Origin: Thereva unica
Lineage: Eukaryota > Arthropoda > Insecta > Diptera > Therevidae
Direction: 5' to 3'
Assembly (NCBI GenBank): GCA_949987705.1
Contig: OX465281.1
Coordinates: forward strand, 161,958,393-162,022,392
Length of the DNA: 64,000 bases
In this document: positions 1 to 9,429 of the stretch, one piece after another
How the letters are laid out: each line of letters begins with the position of its first letter
Numbering within the stretch: the stretch's first letter is position 1
The notes under the pieces: generated by a model
Told to the model about the DNA's origin: nothing
The model's database searches: none
Seen by the model: the letters and a program-made list of their open reading frames with translations, nothing else
Made by a program: the position numbers and the translations under genes

Positions 1-101
1 ACTATAAGTAAACAATATATCCATCAACGAAAATAAAAGATTAAATAAATAAAATTCATGATTAACCCTTATTTTACACACTGGGTCAAATTGACCCCAC
101 G

Positions 102-136
102 GTTTGTTCGAGACGATTTTTCTCGAACAAACCGTT
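102..136. repeat. short inverted repeat inside the left end
   Basis: ACGGTTTGTTCGAGA is followed after a few bases by its complement TCTCGAACAAACCGT, giving a strong hairpin about 35 bp long directly inside the GGGTCAAATTGACCC palindrome. It has no counterpart at the right end. It may be a subterminal structure or a nested small insertion. Confidence 0.6.
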
Positions 137-718
137 AGAATTAGGGCCTGTAGCGCCACAGGCATTTAGGGGAAGTTTCAAACTAAAGGCCCATGCGGAG
201 AAAGTTAGTCAGTTGTGTTTTTTTTGATAATTTTTTTTGTTAATTAAACAATAACAATTGACGTTAACAACCATGCAGTACTCTTCAGAAAGGTTCAAAA
301 TATATGTGTAATTTTTTACAACCCGTTATCTTATATATTAATAGGCAAACAAAAAGTTTGTACACGCTAAGGCTTTTTTGTTCGTGGACCGATTTCGTTT
401 AAATTTTCAGAAAATGTTCTTTTTATGGCATAGTTTTGTAATAAGGAATTTCAACGAAATCGATTCACGAATAAAAAAGTTATAGCGATTTTAATTTTTC
501 GGATTTTAAAAAGCCGTTGGAAAATTTGAATTTTTTGTGAGCATCAACGTAGAGCTGAGTAGCCTACGATTGACACAAATGCCGTTTCAGTGAAGCGAAT
601 GAGAAACAGAGAAAAACAAGCGTTTGTGTGGATTTTTGGCGGCATAACTGACATAAAAAAACTCGGTCACTTTGTGCGTGCATTTTTTAATACGCTTTTA
701 TTAGCTTCACTTGTAACT

Positions 719-930
719 ATGTAATAAAATCTTGTAAGTTAAATTTGACCCACTTCCCGGTTTCCGATTGAGCTGAAATTTTGCACACACGTTTAGTTTG
801 GATGACAATGCAATCTGACTATTTTGTAAAAAAATCAAGATGACGGGTCCAGGATGGCGGCTGAATTTTGCAATTGCGTTCGCCGACCCCCCGACATGGG
901 TATCAAATGGATGGGTATGCCAACTACAAT
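719..930 (-). repeat. diverged single unit of the 269 bp repeat family
   Basis: Read on the minus strand, this segment matches the unit that is tandemly repeated at 7640-9165 and 61985-63925. It has the core around TTTGATACCCATGTC, the Lys-Leu-rich reading frame (SKLNVCAKFQL) and the end motif AAATTTGACCCACTTCCCGG on the plus strand. It is clearly more diverged than the array copies and is solitary. It is not a gene, although a 75-codon frame is open. Confidence 0.7.
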
Positions 931-948
931 ACAATTAGCTGCGTAGCG

Positions 949-1040
949 TAACGGTGGCGCTAACGAAAAGTTCCAATGTTAATAAAATAAGGAAATAGCT
1001 AAGGAGCCCCACGCTTTTTTACATTTCGAAACGTAGGTTG
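949..1040. repeat. dispersed repeat, copy 1 (second copy at 5428-5520)
   Basis: The stretch beginning near GGCGCTAACGAAAAGTTCCA and ending near ACGTAGGTTGTT recurs at 5428-5520 with about 80 percent identity by eye. The nearby CTGGCTGGAGCAATAC appears in inverted form (ATTGCTCCAGTATAT) beside the second copy. The class is unknown. Confidence 0.55.
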
Positions 1041-1372
1041 TTCCCATATACTGGCTGGAGCAATACAAATTTTACATTAAAAATTATTTTTTACTTTTTA
1101 GCTAATTTTAAATTAAAAGCGTATTTTTTGGTTTTTTTAAACTATATATTTTTTATACTCTTTTGCGGCCGTTCGTTTTTTGGCGAATGCCTTTAGAAAT
1201 TTTAATTAATTCATTTAAGTGTGTTTTGAATGTTATTCTGCGTAATTTTTATTCGTTTTCGTATGGTTCTCGGAATCTGAGTTGTATTTTTGTCATTCCA
1301 AACAGTTAACTGCGAATTTTGAGTGCAATTTATCGGTGAGTACTTACGTTTTTTCCGCGTTTTCTTTTCAAA

Positions 1373-1938
1373 ATGCCAAGACAACGACGGGGACACTCGA
1401 ATGTCGATTTTAGATCGCTTCGCGAAAATACTAGAAGTCGCGTTAGAAATTTACGTAGTGTTAATGAAATGAATGTTGCAAATAATGAATTGAATAGTGG
1501 TGTGAATGAAATGAATGTTGATGCATTTCATAATGAGATTTTGTTGATGGTGTTGCACCTTTAGAAATTTTGACTGATTCTTTTAAATGTGCTTTGAATG
1601 TTATTCCGGTTAATTTTGATTCGTTTTCGTGTGGTTCTTTTATTATGAGTTGTCATTTTTGTCGTGCCAAACATTTTCTGACTGAAGTAGCTTTACGTAA
1701 TACTGAGGCATTTTCTTTGTGTTGTCATAAAGGCAAAGTTAATCTACCTCCACTTTCTCAAAATTACTTTTTCAATAATTTGTTTGAAGGATTAACTTCG
1801 AATGAAAGTGGTATTAAAAATCGTTCTAAATTTTTTTTTGCAAATATTCGTTCGTATAATGCTGCCTTTGCAATGATTAGCTCTGAGTGTAATTTGTCAA
1901 ATGACACTGTAAATGTCATTTATCATTTTACCACATAG
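1373..1938 (+). pseudogene. Helitron-type Rep/helicase N-terminal remnant
   Basis: Two adjoining frames (1373-1564 and 1570-1938) together resemble the region upstream of the Rep domain in animal Helitron proteins. The second frame has a C-x2-C motif (CHFCRAKHF), then CCHKGKVNLPPL, then FFANIRSYNAAFAMIS. That order (zinc-ligand pair, CC.GKV.LPPL, F..NIR.YN.AFA) is typical of Helitron replicases. The frame then stops after IYHFTT. No Rep HUH motif, Pif1 helicase or C-terminal part follows, so this is a fragment. The first frame holds a repeated NEMNV motif and could be the low-complexity N-terminus. It lies inside a TTAA-flanked element, so it is either captured or an older insertion. Family recognition is from motif order only. 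Confidence 0.68.
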
Positions 1939-2233
1939 CCAAGCAAGACGTCATGGATGCGATTAAAAAAATCCTGGGAAATTTTAGATGCTCTGGAGCG
2001 ACAATGGAAATGTTGCGAATAATTTTTTTTTAAATAAAAATATTTAAATTGAATTTAAAATCGAAGAAATCGTGAATTTTATATATTTATTGTTTTTGTG
2101 ACCGAATTTCGGTAACGGGCATCCCAACTAGTGTAAACAAATACAAAAGTTACTAACATTTTTCTCGTTGGGGTCAAATTGACCCAGTGTGTAAAGTACG
2201 TAATTTTTTGATAGTGTGTAACACAAGGGTTAA

Positions 2234-2693
2234 GTAAAGATAGAGATTACGTACAGGTTAGCACTTACGTAAACTTATGGTATAAAATACAAGCTATCAA
2301 TATATGTATTAATGAAAGTAAACGAAAACAAAATAATGATTAAATAAAGAGAAACCTTAAAGGTTAAGTCTTTTCCAAAGTAATATAAGTTAACAATTAA
2401 GTAAATAAAGTAAGAATAGACCTTACTATAAAAAAAAGGAAATTTTTATATGTATATAACATAAGCTATCGATACACATAATTATTATTCATATACATGT
2501 CCTAAATTTAAAAAAAAAAGGGAAGAAAAGGCAAACAAACAAAAAATTTTTATATACTTTCATTTGCGCTCTGAACATTTTATAAACTATGTAATAAACA
2601 AAAAAAAAAATTTTTTTTTTAAACTGTAAGATCCTTCCGAAAAACCCCAGACCGACGACCTTCAAAAATTTTACCCTTGATAAAATTTTTTTT
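2234..2693. other. AT-rich sequence without recognised genes
   Basis: Very AT-rich flanking DNA with A and T runs. Parts resemble the first 60 bases of the window (AATGATTAAATAAA-like strings), as expected if the piggyBac element inserted into one AT-rich locus. No ORF or RNA gene is supported. Confidence 0.5.
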
Positions 2694-2838
2694 TCGTAGG
2701 GGGAAGGTGTAATGAGCTGGCCTATTTCTTTAGCTCATTCCCTTTCGTTACCCTTTTTCTGTGCTGAAAGAAAAGCATCGTACAACTGCAAGTGCCATTC
2801 CTAGAATGCGCACAATTTCCAAGTTCGCCAGCAGTTCC

Positions 2839-2942
2839 ACAGGAAAGACAGTCTGGAAACTCAATACGAGTTTCCGCCAAATTCAATAAATCAAAATAAC
2901 AGGAAAGACTGTCGGGAAACTCAATACGAGTTTCCGCCAAAA
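2839..2942. repeat. 62 bp tandem duplication
   Basis: The motif ACTCAATACGAGTTTCCGCC with its CAGGAAAGAC lead-in occurs twice at a spacing of about 62 bp, differing at a few bases. Confidence 0.75.
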
Positions 2943-3154
2943 ACCTATCCACGAGCAATGCACAAACATTCCAAAGTGCAACCTTTGGCCGTGATCAATA
3001 AATGATGACCCGGCCAATTCCTCCAATGTGCCATGAATGCTTCGTGCACATTTTCTATTCCCCCCAATTTCTCGATCGCATAGGTGATCGACGCTTCCCC
3101 TCTTTTCATGGGAACTGTCGCATTTACGCGTGTGGCATGAGCTTTTTCCCATAA

Positions 3155-3309
3155 AGGCCCCCATACACGGTCCAATTGGTTGTACAGCGAAGTGCGGTTG
3201 TACAACCAAAACTATCGATTGTGGGCCGGTCGGCCGATCAAAATACATTGCGCTTATAGGTTTGATGAAAATCTGGTTGTACAGCCAATTTGACCGTGTA
3301 TGGGGGCCT
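3155..3309. mobile_element. PIF/Harbinger-type MITE, 155 bp
   Basis: The ends are inverted repeats AGGCCCCCATACACGGTC and its complement, followed inward by a second inverted block (TTGTACAGC). The element is flanked by TAA on both sides (3152-3154 and 3310-3312), the 3 bp TWA-type duplication used by PIF/Harbinger transposons. At 155 bp it is too short to encode anything. Confidence 0.8.
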
Positions 3310-3541
3310 TAACAGGGGAAACCTCTACTTATAATTTGGATCGACCAGAAAATCTTCCGGTCAACCCCCAAACCAAAATATTGAAATTGGTGGGGTAATA
3401 AAATATGAAGAACCGGAGGTCTGCTGTTTTAGGGAGGACCATAGAAAAGTCAGTTGGGACCCAATGGCGAAGGCTGCAAAGACTAGTAGCTAAAGAAGAT
3501 AAAAGAACAAAAAGATATAATAAGATATAATATATATTATA
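3310..3541. other. unassigned sequence
   Basis: Between the MITE and the Helitron-like element there is about 230 bp with no open frame I trust. A stretch near 3440-3510 reads vaguely like the C-terminal tail of a retroelement protein, but I cannot name it. Confidence 0.35.
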
Positions 3542-5218
3542 AACTAGCAAAAACCCGCGTGCGTTGCAACGCCTTTCAATAAAATAAGATTATGGGGACA
3601 CAGTCTGCGATAGGAAAAAGCTATAGTGAAAAAAGAACAAATCTGGGAAAATTGATTTTGGAAGATGACCGCCATGGACCAAATGATATATTGAGTATAT
3701 TATATTGCCTATGGAGTTCTACTTATCATACTCTTTCATTTGATACCCATGTCGAAGGGGTTGTGAAGAAAATATTAATCCGCCCTCTTGAGATGGTCGC
3801 TATGGACCAAACGATATATTGAGTATACTCTATTGCATATGGTGTTCTACTTATCATACTCTCTCATTTGATACCCATCTCGAAGGGGTTGTGAAGAAAA
3901 TGGTAATCCACCCTCTTAAGATGACCGCCATGTACCACACGATAGATTGAGTATACTATATTGCTTATGGTGTTCTACTTATCATACTCTTTCATTTGAT
4001 ACCCATGTCGTAGGGGTTGTAAAGAAAATGGTAATCCGCCTTCTCGAGATGGCCGCTATGGACCAAACGATATATTGAGTATACTATATTGCTTATATTG
4101 TTCTACTTATCATACTCTTTCATTTGATTCCCATCTAGGAGGGGTTGTGAAGAAAATGGTAAACCGCCCTTTTGAGATGGCCGCCATGGACCAAATTATA
4201 AATTGAGTATACTATATTGCTTATGGTGTTCTACTTTTCATAGCCTTTCATTTGATACCCATGTCTCGGGTGTTGTTAAGAAAATGGTAACCCGCCCTCT
4301 TGAGATGGCTGCCATGAATCTAAAGACATAGTCTATGGCATTATTCTTATTATGCCCTTTCATTTGATACCAATGTCGAGGGGGTAGTGAAGAAAATGAT
4401 CATCCGCCCTCTTGAGATGACCGCCACGGACCAAACGATATATTGAGTATACTATATTGCTTATGGTGTTCTACTTATCATACGCTTTCTTTTGAAATCC
4501 ATGTCGAGGGGTGTGAAGATAATGGTAATCCAACCTCTGGAGATGGCCTCTATGGACCAAACGATATATTGAGTATACTATATTGCTTATGTGTTCTACT
4601 TATCATACTCTCTCATTTGATACCCATCTCGAAGGGGTTGTGAAGAAAATGGTAATCCGCCCGCTTGAGATGATCGCCATGGACCAAACGATATATTGAG
4701 TATACTATATTGCCTATGGTGTTCTACTTATCATACTCTTTCATTTGATATCCATGTCGAAGGTGTTGTGAAGAAAATGTTAATCCGCATTCTTGAGGTG
4801 GCCGCTATGGACCAAGCGACATATTGAGTATACTATATTGCTTATATTGTTCTACTTATCATACTCTTTCATTGGATACCCATTTCGAAGGGGTTGTGAA
4901 GAAAATGGTCATCTGCTCTCTTGAGATGACTGCCATGGACCAAACGATATATTGAGTATACTATATTGCCTTTGTTGTTCTACTTACCATACCCTTTCAT
5001 TTGATATCCATGTCGAGGGGTTGTAAAGAAAATGGTAATCCGCCCTCTTGAGATGGCTGCTATGGACCAAACGCCTGATTTTCTTTTGAAATTTTTTTGC
5101 TATAAACCTCACGGAGCCTGAGACCTTTCCAACGAATGCAAAACCGTGGAAATCGGATCGTGCGTTCTGTAATTATAGCGTCAGGAAGGAAAACCCGACT
5201 TATTTTTATATTATAGAT
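3542..5218 (+). mobile_element. Helitron-like non-autonomous element with internal tandem array
   Basis: The left terminus reads AACTAGCAAAAACCCGCG and is followed by the perfect palindrome GCGTTGCAACGC. The right part, from about 5085, ends TTATATTATAGAT after a conserved block containing CCTTTCCAACGAATGCAAAA and GTCAGGAAGGAAAACCCGAC. Between them lie about eleven units of a ~127 bp repeat. A CTAG-type end with a hairpin and a central minisatellite is what Helitron-like and Helentron-derived short elements show; the class call is inference. There is no coding sequence. The terminal block recurs inverted at 22606-22649 and, more loosely, at 55231. Confidence 0.55.
3655..5080 (+). repeat. tandem array I, ~127 bp units (about 11)
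   Basis: Units carry GCCATGGACC, then GATATATTGAGTATACTATA, then TTCATTTGATACCCATGTCG, then GTGAAGAAAATGGTAATCCG. Spacing between equivalent points is about 127 bp (for example 3671, 3798, 3925). The short ORFs in it are by-products of the repeat. It belongs to the same family as array II (13040-21565), but here the units form a simple monomeric array. Confidence 0.88.
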
Positions 5219-6115
5219 AAAATATAATAAAAGTAAAGTGGTTTAGTTTGCTAAAGTTAACAAAGTGAAAAGTGGTTTTAATTTGTACTATCAAAAGATA
5301 TGATAATAGGGGTTGGTGACCTACGCCAATAGTGGCTAGTACGCCCAATCCCCTGTAGCGGTCAAGCAATCAAAGGACGGCGCTACAATTGCTCCAGTAT
5401 ATATAATTGCCAGAATATATATATAATATATGGGGCGCTAGCGAAAAGTTCCAGTGTTAATAGAATAAGAATATAGGTAAACTCTCACGTTTTTTATATT
5501 TTAAAAGGTAGGTTGTTTGACCAATATGAGAACAGGACAGTAGCAGAGTTTCACTCACATAAGGAAAAACAGCTCATTCTGTTTTATTTTAGATACCTAT
5601 CGAAGAACACCATACGGAAAATCCTGCGTGGAACATATCTAAAAACCTGCGTGGAACAAATTTAAAGTTTTACAAGACTGTATGATGGTTGTCTGGAAAT
5701 GTACCATGGCAAATAAAGTACCTATTAACAGAACAACGCGAGATTTAAGATGTAAAAATCAATTATTTTGAGGAGTAACTGTTTTATTGGCATAGATTTC
5801 GGCCAAATGTTGGCTGTCCGGACAGATATGTAGCCCGATGATATTGATTCATATCTGAAATGATCACTCATTTAGGGACAAATTGGAAAATGTCATTTAA
5901 AGCAAAAGATGAGAGTGCAATGAGAAAACTCAGAATTATTCTCCTCAATATAGGATATAGCAAATGTTCTGAGATTAATGAGAATCATGACTGTTAGCTG
6001 CTGGCTGTTGTTTGAAAGTTCGTAATAGACGCGGAAATTTTGATGAGCGACATTTATGACGATTTCGAAAATATCGACTCAACTACATAAGTCGACTCAC
6101 CTCAGTAATACCTAT
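5219..6115. other. unassigned sequence with one dispersed repeat
   Basis: The segment contains the second copy of the 949-1040 repeat (5428-5520), an AT microsatellite near 5400-5435, and otherwise unrecognised DNA. I translated the most open stretches around 5650-5770 and saw no family I know. Confidence 0.45.
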
Positions 6116-6661
6116 CCCACCAAAACAATATTAAAAATGTGAATTAGAAGTTCGTGGGCGCGGAAATTATATATTGGGACAGTTTAAAACACACTTATAA
6201 CAAAAAGAAGTGATATGGATTAGTCAAGATGAATCGTTAATAGCATGAAATAATTAAACACGTGCATTTACGAACGAATTCAAAGGAATTATACAACAAT
6301 TTTAGAGCATGAATCTTAGCTGTCCTTCGAAATGTAACAAATTTTATTAGAAACACTATAGACTGAGCCACACTGAATTCAGCAAAGATTCATGCTAGGT
6401 ATACAACGAACGCGCCAGCCAACTTTTTCGCGGTTGATAATACTTTATTGAGTTTTAAATAAAAATTGGCAGTTGTATAATTCCTTTAAATTCGTTCGTA
6501 AATGCACGTGTTTAATTATTTCATGCTTTTAACGATTCATCTTGACTAATCCATATCACTTCTTTTTGTTATATGTAAGTGTGTTTTAAACTGTCCCAAT
6601 AAATAATTTCCGCGCCCACGAACTTCTAATTCACATTTTTAATGTTTTTTTGGTGGGATAT
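6116..6661. mobile_element. foldback (long inverted repeat) element, ~546 bp
   Basis: The arms of about 190 bp (6116-6305 and 6465-6661) are near-perfect complements, starting TATCCCACCAAAA and ending TTTTGGTGGGATA. The unpaired middle is about 160 bp. A TA dinucleotide can be assigned as a target duplication at both ends, but the palindrome makes that ambiguous. No ORF. It fits a MITE or foldback element, class unresolved. Confidence 0.75.
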
Positions 6662-6700
6662 CACTCTTTTTTGTTTTAATACATTCTAAAATAAAAAAAA

Positions 6701-7095
6701 AAATAAATGGTTAAAAAAAATTTTAAAAAAAATTCTTTTCATTAACTAAAAAATGTACTGAAAAGTAAAAAATAAAAAATATTTTAAAGAAAGCGTGAAA
6801 TTTCAATTTTAATGAAAAAGTTAATTAAAAGAATGGCGCATTTTTCATCAAAAATTGAAAATATAACTGTAAATCGCGTGAGATTTACAATAACCCTCAA
6901 TTTTTTGCTTTGTTAATTTCAAATTCTAACAAAATTTTTTGATGAAAAATGCGCCATCCTTTTAATTAACTTTTTCATTAAAATTGAAATTTCACGCTTT
7001 CTTTAAAATATTTTTTATTTTTTACTTTTCAGTACATTTTTTAGTTAATGAAAAGAATTTTTTTTTAAATTTTTTTTTAACCATTTATTTTATTT
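6701..7095. repeat. imperfect palindrome forming the element head
   Basis: The arms are complementary over about 190 bp, including GAATGGCGCATTTTTCATCA against TGATGAAAAATGCGCCATCC, with a small loop around 6885-6910. The same structure is in the other two copies. Confidence 0.85.
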
Positions 7096-7303
7096 TCTAC
7101 TTTTTAGTTTATTATATGTATTCCGACATTTTATGATGGCAATTCTATTAGATTTAAAATTACGTCACATAGTTTACTGTATTCATTTGATACCCATGTC
7201 GTGCGCTCGGTGGAACATAATTGCAAAAACGGCCGCCATCTCGGAACCGTCTTCTTGATTTTTTTACAAAAAGGTCAGATTGCATTTAGTACTTATACAT
7301 GAT

Positions 7304-7590
7304 GAGTTGAACTCAAGTTGAACCCAAGTCTAACTACATGTAAACGGGAGTCGAGTTGGGTTAAGGTTGACTGAACTCGACTCAGCTCTGCTACCTGGGT
7401 TTAGTTGAAATTATGCATACGGACATGAGTTCAGTATTTGAGTAGTTGAATTTAGTTGACAGCAGCATCTCTGTGTTTGTTTGTGATTTTTTGTAACGTG
7501 TATTGCTTCTTTATTATCAACTCACCCTTAACTCAACTATTCATCTCATGATTCATACACATTAACCACCCGAACTACGAGTGTGTGCAA
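7304..7590. other. segment probably inserted into an ancestral 269 bp unit
   Basis: On either side the sequence follows the 269 bp unit (CAGATTGCATT on the left, TGTGTGCAAAATT on the right), but between them lies about 280 bp absent from the array units. It is rich in GTTGAACTCAAG-like motifs and is present in all three element copies, so the insertion predates their spread. Confidence 0.5.
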
Positions 7591-7639
7591 AATTGGAAGT
7601 TGATCGGTTATATTTTCTACTTTTTAGTCTATTATAAGC

Positions 7640-9165
7640 TTTCCGCAATTTAGTGTTGGCCGCCATTTTGAATTTGGAATGACGCCACATAGCTTATTGT
7701 GTTCTACCTGTCATATCCTTTCATTTGATACCCATGTCAGAGGGACGCGGAGCACAATTTTAAAAATCGGGCGCCATTTTGGATCCGCCATCTTGATATT
7801 TTTACAAAATGGCCAGATTGCATTGTCATCCAAACTAAACGTGTATGCAAAATTTCAGCTCTATCCGAAATCGGGAAGTGGGTCAAATTTAACTTCCAAG
7901 ATTTGACGACAAACAGTGTAAGTGTTGGCCGCCATTTTGAATTTGGAATGACGCCACATAGCTTATTGTGTTCTACCTGTCATATCCTTTCATTTAATAC
8001 CCATGTCAGAGGGCCGCGGAGCACAATTTCAAAAATCGGGCGCCATTTTGGAACCGCCATCTTGATATTTTTACAAAATGGCCAGATTGCATTGTCATCC
8101 AAACTAAACGTGTATGCAAAATTTCAGCTCTATCCGAAACCGGGAAGTGGGTCAAATTTAACTTCCAAGATTTGACGACAAACAGTGTAAGTGTTGGCCG
8201 CCATTTTGAATTTGGAATGACGCCACATAGCTTATTGTGTTCTACCTGTCATATCCTTTCATTTGATACCCATGTCAGAGGGCCGCGGAGGACAATTTTA
8301 AAAATCGGGCGCCATTTTGGAACCGCCATCTTGATATTTTTACAAAATGGCCAGATTGCATTGTCACCCAAACTAAACGTGTATGCAAAATTTCAGCTCT
8401 ATCCGAAACCGGGAAGTGGGTCAAATTTAACTTCCAAGATTTGACGACAAACAGTGCAAGTGTTGGCCGCCATTTTGAATTTAGAATGACGCCACATAGC
8501 TTATTGTGTTCTACCTGTCATATCCTTTCATTTGATACCCATGTCAGAGGGCCGCGGAGCACAATTTCAAAAATCGGGCGCCATTTTGGAACCGCCATCA
8601 TGATATTTTTACAAAATGGCCAGATTGCATTGTCATCCAAACTAAACGTGTATGCAAAATTTCAGCTCTATCCGAAACCGGGAAGTGGGTCAAATTTAAC
8701 TTCCAAGATTTGACGACAAACAGTGTAAGTGTTGTCCGCCATTTTGAATTTGGAATGACGCCACATAGCTTATTGTGTTCTACCTGTCATATCCTTTCAT
8801 TTGATACCCATTTCAAAGGGCCGCGGAGCACAATTTCAAACATCGGGCGCCATTTTGGAACCGCCATCTTGATATTTTTACAAAATGGCCAGATTGCATT
8901 GTTATCCAAACTAAACGTGTATGCAAAATTTCAGCTCTATCCGAAACCGGGAAGTGGGTCAAATTTAACTTCCAAGATTTGACGACAAACAGTGTGAGTA
9001 AAATAAAAGCGGGCGCCATTTTGGAACCGCTATCTTGATATTTTTACAAAATGGCCAGATTGCATTGTCATCCAAACTAAACGTGTATGCAAAATTTCAG
9101 CTCTATCCGAAACCGGGAAGTGGGTCAAATTTAACTTCCAAGATTTGACGACAAACAGTGCAAGT
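7640..9165 (+). repeat. 269 bp tandem array, 5 full units plus short terminal derivative
   Basis: Full units start near GTGTTGGCCGCCATTTTGAA at 7651, 7920, 8189, 8458 and 8727 and are more than 95 percent alike by eye. The last repeat (about 9000-9165) is a shortened ~160 bp form that begins AAATAAAAGCGGGCGCC. Each unit contains an open frame of about 90 codons, but 269 is not a multiple of three, so the frames do not join and coding is unlikely. The core TTCATTTGATACCCATGTC is shared with the 127/128 bp satellite family. Confidence 0.9.
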
Positions 9166-9244
9166 TAAATAAAAGAATTTAATAAATAATCTTCTGTATA
9201 AAGAAATATTATGTATTTAATTGTTCATTATATTTTTTTATTTA

Positions 9245-9429
9245 TTTTATAAGTAGGTAATAACAAAATAACAAAATGCAAGAATTCAAATTAATATTAT
9301 TGCCTTTGTAAAAAAAAACATAAGCTCCTTTCGAGTTTCTCGGCCAAGATTTTTTCTGCACTATGGAATCATTGATCCATAACCAGCTCGATTTTTGTTT
9401 CAATATGCTGATGTAATGACCTTGCTCGA
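9245..9429 (-). pseudogene. C-terminal piece of the Helitron-associated USP-like domain
   Basis: The minus-strand frame reads VEQGHYISILKQ, then WLWINDS, then GAYVFFYKG. This is the His-box end of a ubiquitin-specific protease fold (G-H-Y, then W...ND, then AY.lfY). It is the missing tail of the larger fragment at 12059-13003. The two were one gene until the RTE element at 9430-12043 inserted within the EQGH codons. The frame ends shortly after, near 9245, next to the end of the 269 bp-array element. USP recognition is by motif only. Confidence 0.7.
9415..9429. repeat. left target-site duplication of the RTE insertion
   Basis: AATGACCTTGCTCGA here is matched by AATGACCTTGTTCGA at 12044-12058. 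The single mismatch is consistent with later mutation. Confidence 0.85.

Larger units (their letters stand above)
66..2229. mobile_element. piggyBac-type element (TTAA-flanked), non-autonomous or decayed
   Basis: The element sits between two TTAA tetramers (62-65 and 2230-2233). Its ends start CCCTT and carry the inverted motif TTTACACACTGGGTCAAATT; the palindrome GGGTCAAATTGACCC lies just inside both ends. The right end has about 29 extra bases between the outer CCCTTGTGTTACACACT and the inner copy of the motif, so the ends are asymmetric, as is common in piggyBac elements. TTAA target duplication with CCC ends is the family signature. No piggyBac transposase is readable inside. The interior holds a 269 bp-family fragment (719-930), a dispersed repeat (949-1040) and a Helitron-type protein remnant (1373-1938). 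The class call rests on the ends and the target site. Confidence 0.72.
2694..3354 (+). other. possible solo or truncated LTR (tentative)
   Basis: A purine tract (GTAGGGGGAAGG, ending at 2707) is followed directly by TGTAATGAGC, which looks like a polypurine tract abutting an LTR start. I cannot find the matching LTR end or a second LTR in the window. The segment also contains a short tandem duplication and a PIF-type MITE. The overlapping minus-strand ORFs of 78-121 codons show no recognisable domain. Confidence 0.22.
6701..9180 (+). mobile_element. Palindrome-head / 269 bp-array element, copy 1
   Basis: The element begins AAATAAATGGTTAA with a ~395 bp imperfect palindrome (arms about 6701-6890 and 6905-7095), continues through a single-copy zone (7096-7640) and a tandem array of 269 bp units (7640-9165), and ends AAGTTAAATAAAAGAATTT. 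The same boundaries recur in copy 2 (35904-37275, inverted, inserted in an LTR) and copy 3 (61056-63946), which defines it as a discrete mobile unit. It encodes nothing recognisable. Insertion is into A/T runs, so a target duplication cannot be read. A Helentron-derived or other rolling-circle relative is possible; the class is unknown. Confidence 0.72.

Noticed and set aside
2883..3248. 121-codon minus-strand ORF over the PIF-type MITE
   Set aside because: It reads through the MITE end and a tandem duplication. No domain is visible.
7679..8982. Series of ~90-codon open frames, one per 269 bp unit, as a repeated small-protein gene
   Set aside because: The period is not a multiple of three, starts would be TTG, and near-identical DNA units necessarily share the frame. 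Frames also persist in the solitary diverged unit only by chance length. No protein family recognised.
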